DNA of 64,000 nucleotides from Lichina pygmaea (lineage: Eukaryota; Ascomycota; Lichinomycetes; Lichinales; Lichinaceae). Shown piece after piece: positions 30,816-42,500 of the stretch. The stretch covers positions 5,456,001 through 5,520,000 of the forward strand of contig OY730169.1 in assembly GCA_963422465.1 (NCBI GenBank). The letters run 5' to 3'. Positions within the stretch are counted from its first letter, which is position 1. Each line of letters starts with the position of its first letter. The notes under the pieces were generated by a model, which worked only from the letters and a program-made list of their open reading frames with translations, had not been told where the DNA came from and made no database searches. The position numbers were made by a program, and so were the translations under genes.

Positions 30816-30846
30816 CTCATCACCTGATATTGATCATCACGTGATC
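30816..30846. repeat. Right terminal inverted repeat of the Fot1/pogo element
   Basis: Reads CTCATCACCTGATATTGATC and continues ATCACGTGATC. It is the reverse complement of 7160-7190 with mostly transition mismatches and marks the right border of the repeat block. Confidence 0.75.
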
Positions 30847-31185
30847 GAATACGGTACCGTATTGGCATTTTTACTTTGGGTGACCAACACCCCTCCGGGA
30901 GACGGGGTGTGGGGGCACGAGTAGAGCCACGAGATTGACCTCGCAAAAGGACCGTGTCCTGTCCAGATGGCCGAGTCCATCTCGGCACTCATCCGCTTCC
31001 GAAGACTGCCGGAGCGGCGCACCATTTAGACCCCGCCGTTCCCTACTCCCAGGGACAAGACAGGATCGTACGGGTCTAACGGGCATACTTCCGATAATCG
31101 ATATCAGATCATCGGACGATCTGCGCCGCTCGACCGTTGAGTTGGACCGAGCCTGATATCAGCCTGATCAGGAGCTCGGTAGACC
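30847..31185. other. Border between the repeat block and host genes
   Basis: GC and CpG content rise sharply here. A perfect 16-bp palindrome, AATACGGTACCGTATT, lies at 30848-30863 just outside the transposon end, and an ACACCCC...GGGGTGT inverted repeat lies near 30889-30911. The rest is probably the promoter of the downstream gene; no TATA box was recognised. Confidence 0.4.
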
Positions 31186-32606
31186 ATGGCGGCCGACATG
31201 CCCGTCTCCGTCATCGCCCTCGCCGGCATCACCGGGAAACTCGGGCAGCTGACGGCCGAGACGATCCTGTCGACTTCGGACTGCCGCATCCAGGGCTTCT
31301 GTCGGGACAAGAGCAAAGTCGCGCCGTCTCTGCGCGACAACTCGCGCGTGACGATCGTCGAGGGCCAGAGCAGTGACTACGAGGCCGCGCGCAAGGCGGT
31401 GCGCGGCAGCCAAGTGGTCATCTGCATGTATCTGGTATGCTCTAGGGGTCTTGCATGGCCGCTCTCGCTCAACTGGACCCTGGTCGACCGCGCGTCTTCT
31501 CTTCCGCTACGGATCTGTGGCTGCAGCTTCGACTGGCCCAACCAGCTGACTGCCTCTCCAGGGCCCAGACGACCTCATGCTCAACGGACAAAAGGTGCTG
31601 ATCGATGCGTCGGTCGAGGAGAAGGTGCCGAGGTACGTGGCGGCGGACTACACGCTCGACTATCGGAAGCTCGAGTACGGCCAAGTCCCGGCAAAGGACA
31701 TCATGAAGGACGTTATGGTGTATCTCGAGGACAAGCCCACCAAGGGCGTTCACATCATCATCGGCTGCCTCATCGAGGTCTTCTGGCATTACCTCGGCAT
31801 GTGGGACGCCAAGAGGTACGAGCTCAGCTACTGGGCCACGGGGGACGAGAAGTGGGACTTTTCGACGTACGCCAACACGGCCGAGTGGGTCACGGCTGTG
31901 GCGCTGGACCCCACCGCCACCGGCGTCATGAGATGTGAGCAAGATTCCGGCCGGGGGGGGGGGGGTTCGATGCATCCTCGCCGAAGGCTCTTGCTGCGGG
32001 AGAGCGGCGCTGATGGATAGTCTGCCAGTCCGCGGCGACAGAATCTCGACGAACGGGCTCGCGAAGCTGATCGAGCAGCGCTACGGCGAGGCTCCGAAGA
32101 TGAAGCATCTTGGGTCGTTGGACGACCTCCGGAAACGCGTCGACGATTGTCGCCGCGGTGAAGTGGACTGGATCGTCATGCGATTGTATGCCAAGGCCCT
32201 GCTGTTGCGACCGCAGACGTTGAAAGATCGTCGTATCGTACCCGACCGATTCCTGAGCGGTGCTGACCGTTCCTTGTCTCTTCCGACAGATTCTACGCCT
32301 ACTACATCGTGAACGGTCAGTCGTTGATGGGCGACGACGACAACTCCCGTTACCCGCAGGTGGAGCCCGTCACCGCCAAGCAGTTTCTCGAGCAGAACGA
32401 CGTCCGAGGTGAGCTCTTCCAGTGCGTTCAACTCGTCCCTCTCGCCATCCATCTCGTCTCTTGCCCTTCCCTTTGGAATACATTCACCTCCTCGAGGCAC
32501 TTTTCGTGTATCCTGCCCATCGACAGAAAGCCCACGACCCAGCAAGCAGACGCACAGATCAGGAGCTCCGTCTAAGGACACCCATCCACAGCAAATCCGC
32601 TCATGA
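31186..32606 (+). CDS. NmrA-like NAD(P)-binding oxidoreductase or sensor
   Basis: Atypical short-chain dehydrogenase of the NmrA/isoflavone-reductase group, probably cytosolic, binding NAD(P) either as a reductase or as a redox sensor. The Rossmann glycine motif is AGITGKLG near residue 14. Next come GFCRDKSKV, a typical NADP-selecting position, and the core strands (SQVVICMYL, RYVAADYTLDYRKL). Proposed exons: 31186-31434, 31562-31934, 32029-32185, 32290-32408, 32527-32606, giving 325 residues. An alternative last acceptor (exon from 32531) gives 340 residues ending at 32655, so the C-terminus is uncertain. The first ATG (MAADMPVSVIALAG) directly precedes the fold. Substrate unknown. Confidence 0.75.
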
Positions 32607-34042
32607 CACGCGACTACCTGGTCGGAGAAGCGTCGAAGCGGTGAAGGGCGTCTGACGAGCTCGCACGTCGTGTCCCTGGCGTGGATGTCAGCACGTGCAC
32701 GGGTCGTAGGTGTGGATGAACGGGTAGGCCAAAGGGGACCGAGACATGACTTGGACCGCCTTGCCGTAGCCACTTTTTCCGTCTGTCTGTCCACTTTGCG
32801 CTCGAGTAGATGGTGATGGGATCCCCTCGACCGCCTACGATCCGTCAGCTACATCAGTCACGGTATATAGAAACTCTTTTATCCTCTCCCATTTCCATCT
32901 CCAGTACGGTACCCCCTACTGTATCATCTTTTCATCATTCATTTCCATTCCCACCATCATTGTCATTACCGTATCATCATCATCATCATCATCATCATCA
33001 TCGAACGATCAGACACATGTTATCCACGTCAATCATTCTTTGAAACAAAACAACCGCTACTCAACGCCCACATGCCACGTACACCGTACACCGATGCACA
33101 CACTCTCGAACAGACGGTGTGACGGGCCATGCATGAACGGGGCCATGCATCGTGCATTGCAGCGAGGAGCTGTTGGAACGAGGTCTAGACCACGTCGTGT
33201 ACGGAAGTACGTGACTACGGAAACGTACAAGCCACTGTGGCTGTCTGCCATTATACACACGTCTCTTAAAGTACAGTACGTACTTCCGTACAGTGGCACG
33301 ACACAAGTCTGCGTACGGAGTAACACCTTCATACATAATCTACCTCGGGGTTACGTAGTCCTGAGGATCAATACATCGTCAACTTGCTGCCGTCGCTGTT
33401 GCTCTGATTCTGTCGCATTACTTGAGAAGATGGCAGCTGATGGGTTGTACATACGTACCGGTGTACGGAAGTACCGTACGCAGACTTGTGTCGTGACGCT
33501 GTAAAAACTTAGGTCCTTTGAATGAACGCCTGCATTCGCCTGAGGAGCGGAGCTCCCGCATGTATGTATGTATGTATGTATTTTTCTCCTGCCCTAAAAT
33601 GAATAAAGTACGCCGATGAGGGTGAGGGATCGGAGTGAAACGGCTCTCGTCGCGTCGACGTGGAATGTACTGTACTGGGTCTGATCAGATAAAGATGCTG
33701 GTGGGGGTCTGCTTTGCTCGATTCTAATCTTCTTGCGGCGCTGCTCCAACTCCCACCGCTCTAACTCCCACTCGCTTCGCCTACTCTAACATACATACAT
33801 ATAATCTCTGCGCCGCTCTTTTCCCATTGTTCCAGATCTCGCATGGGATTGATGATGCGTGTTCTTGGGGAACAAGATCCGCCATCTTTTCTCTGTGTCG
33901 TTCTCCTCCGCCTCCCCCTTCCCCTTCCCCCTGAAAGACCATGGGTGCGGAAGAAGAGGAAGGAGAAGAAGAAGAAGAAGAAGAAGAAGAAGAAGAAGAA
34001 GAAGAAGAAGAAGAATAAAAAGAAAAGGAAGAATGAGCTCGA
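32607..34042. other. Intergenic region with simple repeats and a MITE-like element
   Basis: No convincing gene. It contains a CAT/ATC trinucleotide run near 32966-33003, the MITE-like element at 33291-33501, a GTAT tetranucleotide run near 33560-33582, and a GAA-rich tract at about 33960-34016 beside the stop codon of the glutathione S-transferase gene. Frames in this stretch are low-complexity or repeat-derived. Confidence 0.5.
33291..33501. mobile_element. MITE-like element with 28-bp inverted repeats and TA duplication
   Basis: The left end begins CAGTGGCACGACACAAGTCT and continues GCGTACGG. The right end is the reverse complement with two mismatches (CAGCGTCACGACACAAG...). TA flanks both sides (33289-33290 and 33502-33503). 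Size (211 bp), CAGTG-type ends and TA duplication fit a Tc1/mariner-related MITE. No coding capacity. A weaker relative starts at 36436. Confidence 0.6.
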
Positions 34043-35207
34043 TCAAGCCTTTTTCAAGTCGGCGCGAATCTCTTCGGCCTTCTTGACGGCGGGGAGGGCC
34101 AAGATCCGCTCATTCCACGCCTTGTAGTTCGGGTAGTCGTCAAAGTTGATCTTGGAGTCTTCGCCGGCGATCCACTGTGAAAGACGTGAGAAAGGATGAG
34201 TAGCTGTGATGCTGGGTTGTGTGGTACGGTGGTGCGATTTGGCAAGAGGGAATTGCAGGGGAAGGGCGGCGGTGTGGGAAGGGAGGCGTCGTGGAATGGA
34301 CCACCGATTGGCTTACCGGAATCATATTGTCCCACGGCACGAACACTGCCGGGGCACAGACATGTCAGTCTCGAATCCAGAGCCCGAGCCAGGGACGAAG
34401 GACGAAGGACGAAGGACGAAGGAGGTGTCGACGTACCAATGTCGGCGATGGTGGCCTTCTCGCCCACCAGGTATTCACGGCCCTCCAAGGCCTTGTTCAG
34501 CACGTACAAGACACGCTTGATCTCGTTGACGTAGCGATCGACGGCGGACTGAACCCTCTCGCCGTGAAAGTGCTGGAACCAGGCGCCTTGACCGAACTGA
34601 GCGAAGCCCGAAACGAGGACACTGTCAGCGATCCCGTCGACAAAGCAACGGACAGGAACACTGACGTAAGGGCCCTGTCCCGAGGCCTGGAAGTAGAGCC
34701 ATTGCTTGATCTAACGACGAGCGCCCCGTCAGTGTCCATGACGACGAGCGGTGTCCGGGTCCTGAACCGACCTGGTAGCTCTCGACGTCGGTGTGGTAGG
34801 TCAGCTTGCTGTCGCGGTCGTACTTGTCGACGAGGTACTCGACGATGGCGTTGGACTGCGCCGTTCGCAGCGAGATCAGCTCTGGGGTCCCCGTCCGAAA
34901 CGAAACTCGTCCTCCGCCGGCCGTACCTCCCAGATCGTGATGCCCGTGTTGGGATCCTGCAGGGCCGGAGCGCGGCCGTTGGGGTTGATCTTCTCAAACT
35001 CCGGCGTCTTGACGTCTTTCATCCCAAGGATCTTGTGCTCGTAAGGCACGTTCAGCGCTTCGAGCACGATGACCACCTTCCACGGGTTCGGGCCGCCGAC
35101 TATGCGTCATCACCGAGAGTCAGTCGGTGCAAGAAGGGACGTTGCTCGTGGGATGAAGCTGTATGTATCGCACCGTGGCCGTGTAGCGTCAATGGCTTGG
35201 GGCCCAT
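34043..35207 (-). CDS. Glutathione S-transferase (Ure2p/GTT-like)
   Basis: Cytosolic enzyme that conjugates glutathione to electrophiles or reduces peroxides. The thioredoxin-like N-domain shows MGPKPLTLHGH, GPNPWKVVIVLEALNVPYE, INPNGRAPALQDP (cis-Pro loop) and ESNAIVEYLVDKYD, the glutathione-contacting E-S. The helical C-domain includes QIKQWLYFQASGQGPYFGQG and ends DYPNYKAWNERILALP...RADLKKA. Seven exons: 35207-35174, 35099-34927, 34855-34772, 34710-34666, 34596-34437, 34345-34317, 34174-34043. They sum to 657 bp, 218 residues, the usual family length. Two exons are very small (45 and 29 bp). The start MGPKPLTLHGH is the only Met in frame before the fold. Confidence 0.9.
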
Positions 35208-36852
35208 GATGAAGTCTTGATGGGTCGATGCTGGTAGCTCGGTGGGCTTGGATGGCGGAATGCAATATATAGTTCTGCGAAGACTTCTCGACGAGGAGGT
35301 AGACTGGGCACTTGATACTGTTTGATTTCTCCCTCAAGGTGGCGATATGGCCGGTTTATATGCTGGTGGTACCATCACCAGACAGACTCCAGGACGCGTG
35401 ATGGCCGAAACCAGCGGCCCGGCTGTGGATCGCGACGCATGAGAGGCCGCTAGATCCTCACACCGCAACGGCTGCAGCAACAGCTCCAGAAGCCTGCTAG
35501 CCTCGTAGTACGAGCAGTACCCTGATCGTCGCACCACCATGTGATGATGCACTCCCAGGCGCAACCAAAACAGAGCTCTCGCATGGCATTACCGAAGCAA
35601 GAAGCTTCTGGCTGACGATTGATAAGCACCGGCGCCGAACGCACGACGGCTCGGATGCCAACGTTTCAGATGCTTGGCAATGGTCGCAGCCAGTGTTTCT
35701 ATCCCGCGCTGTATGTACGTAGGTGGTACGAGAACGTTGCCGGTCAACCGTCGTCACCGGGGGCGCGGATCGAGCAGGGCAACCCCGTCAGACGTAGCGG
35801 AGTCGACGATTATAAATCTAGACCGCCTTCTGCAGCTCTGGCGACTGCATCGAGCGCTCTCGTACCCACAAGGTGCCCGTATGCGGCGTTCTGGGGATAG
35901 GGCTGTCAGCACGTCATGTCTCAGAGTCGCACAGCTTGCTCGGTCAGGCTGCCGGCCTCGATCCGATGTGATGCCGGCTTGCTTAGAAATAACAAGACGG
36001 CGTAGTCGCTGAATCAGACATTGCGGCCGGCATCCGCGAGGAGCGAGGACGGACATCGCGGTTCGTACGAGGGTCATTCTTGCTCGGAGCTCCAGCAACG
36101 TCATGAACTTGTGCAAACGTGGCATGACAGACCTTGACTCGCCGAGCCTCACTACGTAGGTATGTACTTCTGACAGATGGAAGTCTGACGAAGGTCAACC
36201 CACCAGAATGACACTAGAAACACTGCTCTCTGCAGAAATATTCTCCGCAATTGGTATCATTTTATATCATTACTTTTGTTAGATTTTCTCTTGTTGCCTC
36301 ACTACTATTAAGAAGCCGTGGCTCAGATTCCTCGAGACGGATCAAGCGACCAGACTCGGAAAGCGGAGCTCATCTCTTCCGACGCACAGGCAGATACCTT
36401 GGTACGTACCTCTGTAAATACGTAGGTGTAACTTACAGTGTCACGACACAGCTGCTACTTTCATAAGTAGTACGACCGGATTGAGAGCTTACACCAGTAA
36501 CAACATGCAGCTATGTATTGATTCTCCAGAGTAACCTGAGGTAGATTTTGTATGGAGGTGTACGCAGACTTTTGTCGTACATATCGTACCGCAGCCCCAC
36601 GTCGGAGCTTAAGACTGCCCGTGCCGAAGAGGGGGTATTACGAGGGGGTGAAAGGGCGGCTTCCCCCCATTAACCCCCACACGACCCCCTCGCCACGGGT
36701 AGCTACTCACGCTGCTGTACGGGTACCGTACTGGTAGAGCCGCAACCGCCGAGGAGCCAGCCAGCTCCAAACCGGCACTGCGACACCGCCGTTGAACTGC
36801 CCATTGTGGAATCACCTCCTTTTCGTAGCTTCAGCTTCAGTTCACTCCGACG
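35208..36852. other. Intergenic region, no gene recognised
   Basis: About 1.6 kb between two divergent genes. It must hold the promoters of the GST gene (left) and phosphomannomutase (right), but I recognise no specific sites. A possible decayed relative of the MITE starts at 36436 (CAGTGTCACGACACAG, preceded by TA) and ends near 36580, where its reverse-complement partner (ACGCAGACTTTTGTCG) lies. Confidence 0.35.
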
Positions 36853-37855
36853 ATGGCCGACCCGGTGCCATTGTATCCGCCCCTCGCGGACCGGCCGATC
36901 AAGAACACCATCTGCCTGTTCGACGTCGACGGCACACTGACGCCCGCGAGACGAGTAGGCCGTCTCTCGATTGCTGCTGCTGCTGCTGCTGCTGCTGCCC
37001 TGCAACACTAGTCTAGGAGTCAGGGCCTCGTGACTGATGCCTGACGTATCACAGGACGTCTCCCCCGAGATGCTCTACCTGCTCTCGGCCCTGCGCAGTC
37101 GCGTCGCCATAGGCTACGTCGGCGGGTCCGACCTGGTCAAGCAGCAGGAGCAGCTGGGCACGTCGACCGTGCCGGTGACGTCCCTGTTCGACTTCTGCTT
37201 CGCCGAGAACGGGCTCACGGCCTTCCGCCTGGGCGAGCCGCTGGCGAAAGACTCGTTCATCAAGTGGCTCGGCGAGGACCGGTACAAGGAGCTCGTGCGC
37301 TTCATCCTGCACTACGTCGCCGACCTCGACCTGCCCGTCAAGCGCGGCACCTTTGTCGAGTTCCGCAACGGCATGATCAACGTCAGCCCCATCGGCCGCA
37401 ACGCCAGCGTCGAGGAGCGCAACGAGTACGAGCGCTACGACAAGCAGCACGGCATCCGCAAGACCATGGTCGCGGCCTTGAAGAAGCAGTTTCCCGACAT
37501 TGGACTCACGTAAGCCTGCTCTCTCTCCTCCCCTCTTCCCTCGAAGGTCCGCCTGCGCTCACCAGCACGACTGCCTTTCTCGTGCCGTGGACGTTGCAGA
37601 TATTCCATCGGCGGACAGATCTCCTTCGACGCCTTCCCGCACGGCTGGGACAAGACGTACTGCCTCCGCCACGTCGAGGCCGAAGCGACGAGATCGGACG
37701 GTCCCGTCAAGTACGACACCATCCACTTCTTCGGCGACAAGACCTTTGAAGGCGGCAACGACTACGAGATCTACTCGCATCCGCGCGTCACCGGTCACAG
37801 CGTCACGGGACCGGACGAGACGGCCAAGATAGTGAAGGAGCTGTTTCAGATGTAG
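36853..37855 (+). CDS. SEC53: Phosphomannomutase
   Basis: Converts mannose-6-phosphate to mannose-1-phosphate, the precursor of GDP-mannose for glycosylation and GPI anchors; cytosolic. HAD-superfamily eukaryotic PMM: catalytic [11 protein letters not shown] with nucleophile Asp24 and acid/base Asp26, then [28 protein letters not shown] (sugar-phosphate contacts) and [20 protein letters not shown]. Exons 36853-36954, 37055-37509, 37600-37855 sum to 813 bp, 270 residues, slightly longer than usual because of an N-terminal extension. The first intron splits the protein just after TPARR and holds a short CTG run. It is convergent with the next gene (442 bp between stops). Confidence 0.95.
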
Positions 37856-38297
37856 GCGTTCCTTGCCTGTGGGCGTTCCTCGTCTGCGTGCGTAGTATCC
37901 GGTCGTCTCTTGGCTTGCTTGGCTCCCTGGGCCGTCTCTCGTCTTGGCTTTGGTACATCTCTCATCCCGAAGGACTGGCGAAAAGTGAAAAAGGGATCAA
38001 GAGTCCCGTTGCTCTTGAGCATGGCCGTTCGTGTAATCGTTGCTGGCGTTTCAAGTACTCCGAGAAACCTGACCCGGGGGGAAACTGGGACGATTCGAAC
38101 GAACAAAAAGGTTCATGACCAGCATTAGACGCTGGGGGACGCGAATCTGTCCCACAGCGATGCATCGAACAGCCGTGTACAGTACGTATATTCGCGACGC
38201 CTCCATACGGCATTGTCATTTTGCCCAAGGGGTCAATCGATGTGGTGGGTTGGCCCCAGAAACAAAGAGAGACCAATAAAAAAAGGAAAGGAAAAAA
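37856..38297. other. Convergent 3' intergenic region
   Basis: 442 bp between the stop codons of phosphomannomutase and the FMP32-like gene. It should hold both 3' ends. No distinct signal or further gene was seen. Confidence 0.3.
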
Positions 38298-39551
<1,254 letters not shown>

Positions 39552-42500
39552 GATGGTAGAGTATCCGGATATGAGCACTCTGCCAAAATCTTGGACTGCG
39601 GCTTGAGCAGGCTTGTCTCGTCGTTGTGCGTCTGAAAACAGTCCGCGGAGCCAATAAGTCGACAGTAAACGGTCAGCACGTGACTCATGCGTCTGCCTGG
39701 GTTTCGAGTCCGCGGGTACTCGTACCCTTCTAAGCCCCAATGGAAACATCCAACCAGTGAAACTCATGAGTCTCTCAGACTCTGGATCCGCGGTCTGGAT
39801 ATCTTATAAGTTTTGTTACTAGGATTGTGTATACAAGTACCAAGTCGGCATGGGAGTAAGTACTCGTACGTACATGACGTATATACTCGTACGTACTCGC
39901 ATACTCCGTACGTACTCGCAATGTAACGTGCTGGGACACTCCGGGGGGTGAGGTACCCGTGTTGGTAGAGTTACCCTGCATTTGTCATCAGTACTGTTCA
40001 GCAGAGCCGCATCGCCCGTCGGTGCTGGCCTGATGACTGCGTCACGATAATCTTCAACTGGGAGAGTAAGGTTGTACAGTAGCAGCGAAGATCGAGAGCA
40101 GACATTTCTGTTGAGTCCATGTATATCTGTTCCATCGCAGCGTCGATGCTAGATTCCCAAAAACATGCGTCAATGTACTCCCGTACAACATCGAATAGAT
40201 CTCCCATCCTTCAAGCCATACCAAAGCTTTCTCCGGGTGTCATCGCCCTGCCGGTGGCGCTTCGAGATCCGTCGGAGCCCCCTGCTGGTCGTCCCTCGTC
40301 CTCGGCGTCACCTTGGTATGGACAGAAGGCACGTGCCAAGCCAATCGAGATCCTCGTCGACGAGGCCCACGTCGCATGTGGTAACCATCTTCGTGAGGAT
40401 GGCACGCAGCTCGAGCCAAGCAAGTCTGCCCCGTAGTCTCTGATCAGCATCGGCCGCCTTGCACCCATGTGTCTCGAAGGTAGGGGCGGATCGAGGCATG
40501 TGGATGGCCGTGGGATATGGACCGACCGCACAACCAACCCCGACACACAGATAAGGAAATGACAGCTTACCCAAGGAGGCAAGATCCAGGTTAATGCGTA
40601 ACGTCGTTGATAGGAAAAGCAGACAGGTGCAACGCCCGAGAGAGCGTCGTTACAAGATGATCTGTATGACTTGTAGCGCCAACCTGGTTCTGTCCAACAA
40701 AGCCGATTTCCACTCCACTTCACTCCTTCCGCATCCTTCTCCCTCCCTCCTCTCCCATGATCAGCCGGTTGGCATTCATGGCATGTTATAGATGTAGTTT
40801 CCTCCCATATGCGGTGGCTTTGGTGCCTTATCGGTTTCTTGTCCGATTGTGGTGGTGGCCGACCACCGTCAAAAGATATCAAAACACTTGCTTGGGGAGG
40901 CTGGAGGATGCTCATCGCAGCCGGTTGAAGTACTACTGTCCAATATCACTGCGTGGTATCTGTTTGAGGACCAAGTACAGTAGGGATAGGGGCCAACGGC
41001 GATTTATCAAGCAATTCGCCTCTCGGAGGAAGACGACGACGTCAACACTGCCCCACGGCGGAGTTCCTGTAATCATGACTATTTCGTCGTCGCCAAAACC
41101 AGTCCCCCGGGAACGGGAGGCTCGGAAATATCCGAGAGGATTGAATACTTGGTCACCCAAGTATGGTATGGTGGGCCGTGACGACTGTCAATCGAACACA
41201 CTGGCACGACTGGTTATCAGAAGTGTAGGGGGCGGGAATCAACAGAAGAATGAAGGTCACGTTTGATGCAAAGCTGTAGCATGTTGGCTTCAGATCGTAC
41301 ATGCCGGCCGTTCACCTTAGCGGGTGAACCAAGGAGAACCCTAGCAGAGATGGGAACTGGCTAGCATGGCCTCCCGATCAGCGGCGGATTTCATGCCTGT
41401 TGAAAGATGAACGGCATGCCTTCAGGATGGATGATGAACACCATGGAGATCAGACGCTTTGCTTCGGTTGGAGCAGTTGTAGCCAAGCTTCGCCTGTGGT
41501 AAATCAACACTTGATGTCCTATAGTACGAAGTCACGTGGTTTAACATGGCGATGTTGGCCACTGGCTTGCGCTTGATCGGTGCGGAAATGAAACCATGAC
41601 AGTTCTGGGACTAATGTACTGAGTAGATAACAAAGTCGTACTCTTGATGTATTTCTGGAGGACAACTGCCTGCAAGCTGATGCTGAATGCGTACCGGAAC
41701 CCGAGGAACCCGAACAGAACGCCTATCCCTGTTGGCCGAGAAGGAGTGGGGATCAACAACCAGGCCAGAAGATTACGCACTATTGATGCAAAGCAGATGC
41801 TATCGTGCCGTGAGGCATCACGCAGAGGATCCGCCAGGTATGAGGGGGCAGGCTGCAGATCGAATTCGGATGCGTACATTCATCGTCGCCTCCCGCGCGA
41901 GAATCTGGGCTGAGACCAGGAGGATCCTTTTTAGGTGATCTGGGATCATCAACACTGTGGAGCTCCCCTCAGGAGAGCGCTGGGCATTGATTGTCAGTGC
42001 CACCCATGAGCTTATTGCTCCGCTCGTTGTTCTTGGTGCTCTTGGCGAGGTCTGAGCACCGTGCCTCATAATTCCAAGGACGCACCCATGCAGATGGAGA
42101 ATCACGTCCTGGCGGCTCAAGTATGTGTAGATGAAGCCTTGATGCGGCATCAAGTACGGCGTGACTGACTGTTGCGGCAGATCTATCGCTGGCCGCCGCA
42201 GAGTTGCCCCCTTTGCAAACGATCATCAATGCAAGCGTGAATTGGCAGCCTCAAGTTCGGTCATGAAGTACCTCCGTTGTGGTTTAATGACGTCTTGGAT
42301 GGATGAGTGAGACCTTTGGAGATTCTTTGACACCGCAGAGTATGCCATGGCTTGCTAAAATCCTTTCCAGCAACACGAGACGAACTTATGAAATACACGA
42401 GATGAAACTCGAGATGGAGATGCACCTCATCTTGCAATTCAGTCTTCAAAGAGTCGGTTCGCTCTAAGATCAGGTCGGGTTGTTTGCAGGCCAAACAGAG

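Larger units (their letters stand above)
7160..30846 (+). mobile_element. Fot1/pogo-like DNA transposon split by nested insertions
   Basis: A Tc1/mariner-superfamily element of the Fot1/pogo group. Without its insertions it is about 2.1 kb. Left piece 7160-8516 carries most of the transposase; right piece 30070-30846 carries the C-terminus and 3' end. The terminal inverted repeats match for about 31 bp across a 23.7-kb gap, and the differences are mainly transitions. Chromovirus C entered within the transposase, duplicating TTATA at 8512-8516 and TTATG at 30070-30074. A flanking TA duplication, expected for the family, is not clear at the outer ends. The plus-strand frame carries several TGA codons and is inactive. 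Confidence 0.8.

Noticed and set aside
33040-33504. 154-codon frame spanning the MITE
   Set aside because: It reads through the inverted-repeat element and ends at its right border; no family resemblance.
33843-34127. Lys-rich open frame over the GAA tract
   Set aside because: Translation of a trinucleotide repeat beside the end of the GST gene; not a real protein.
34219-35220. 333-codon plus-strand open frame
   Set aside because: It lies wholly opposite the seven-exon glutathione S-transferase gene, has no family motif, and exists because of GC-rich antisense codon use.
40211-40915. 234-codon minus-strand open frame
   Set aside because: Arg/Ser/Pro/Cys-rich without any recognisable domain or regular periodicity; likely a chance frame in GC-rich DNA.
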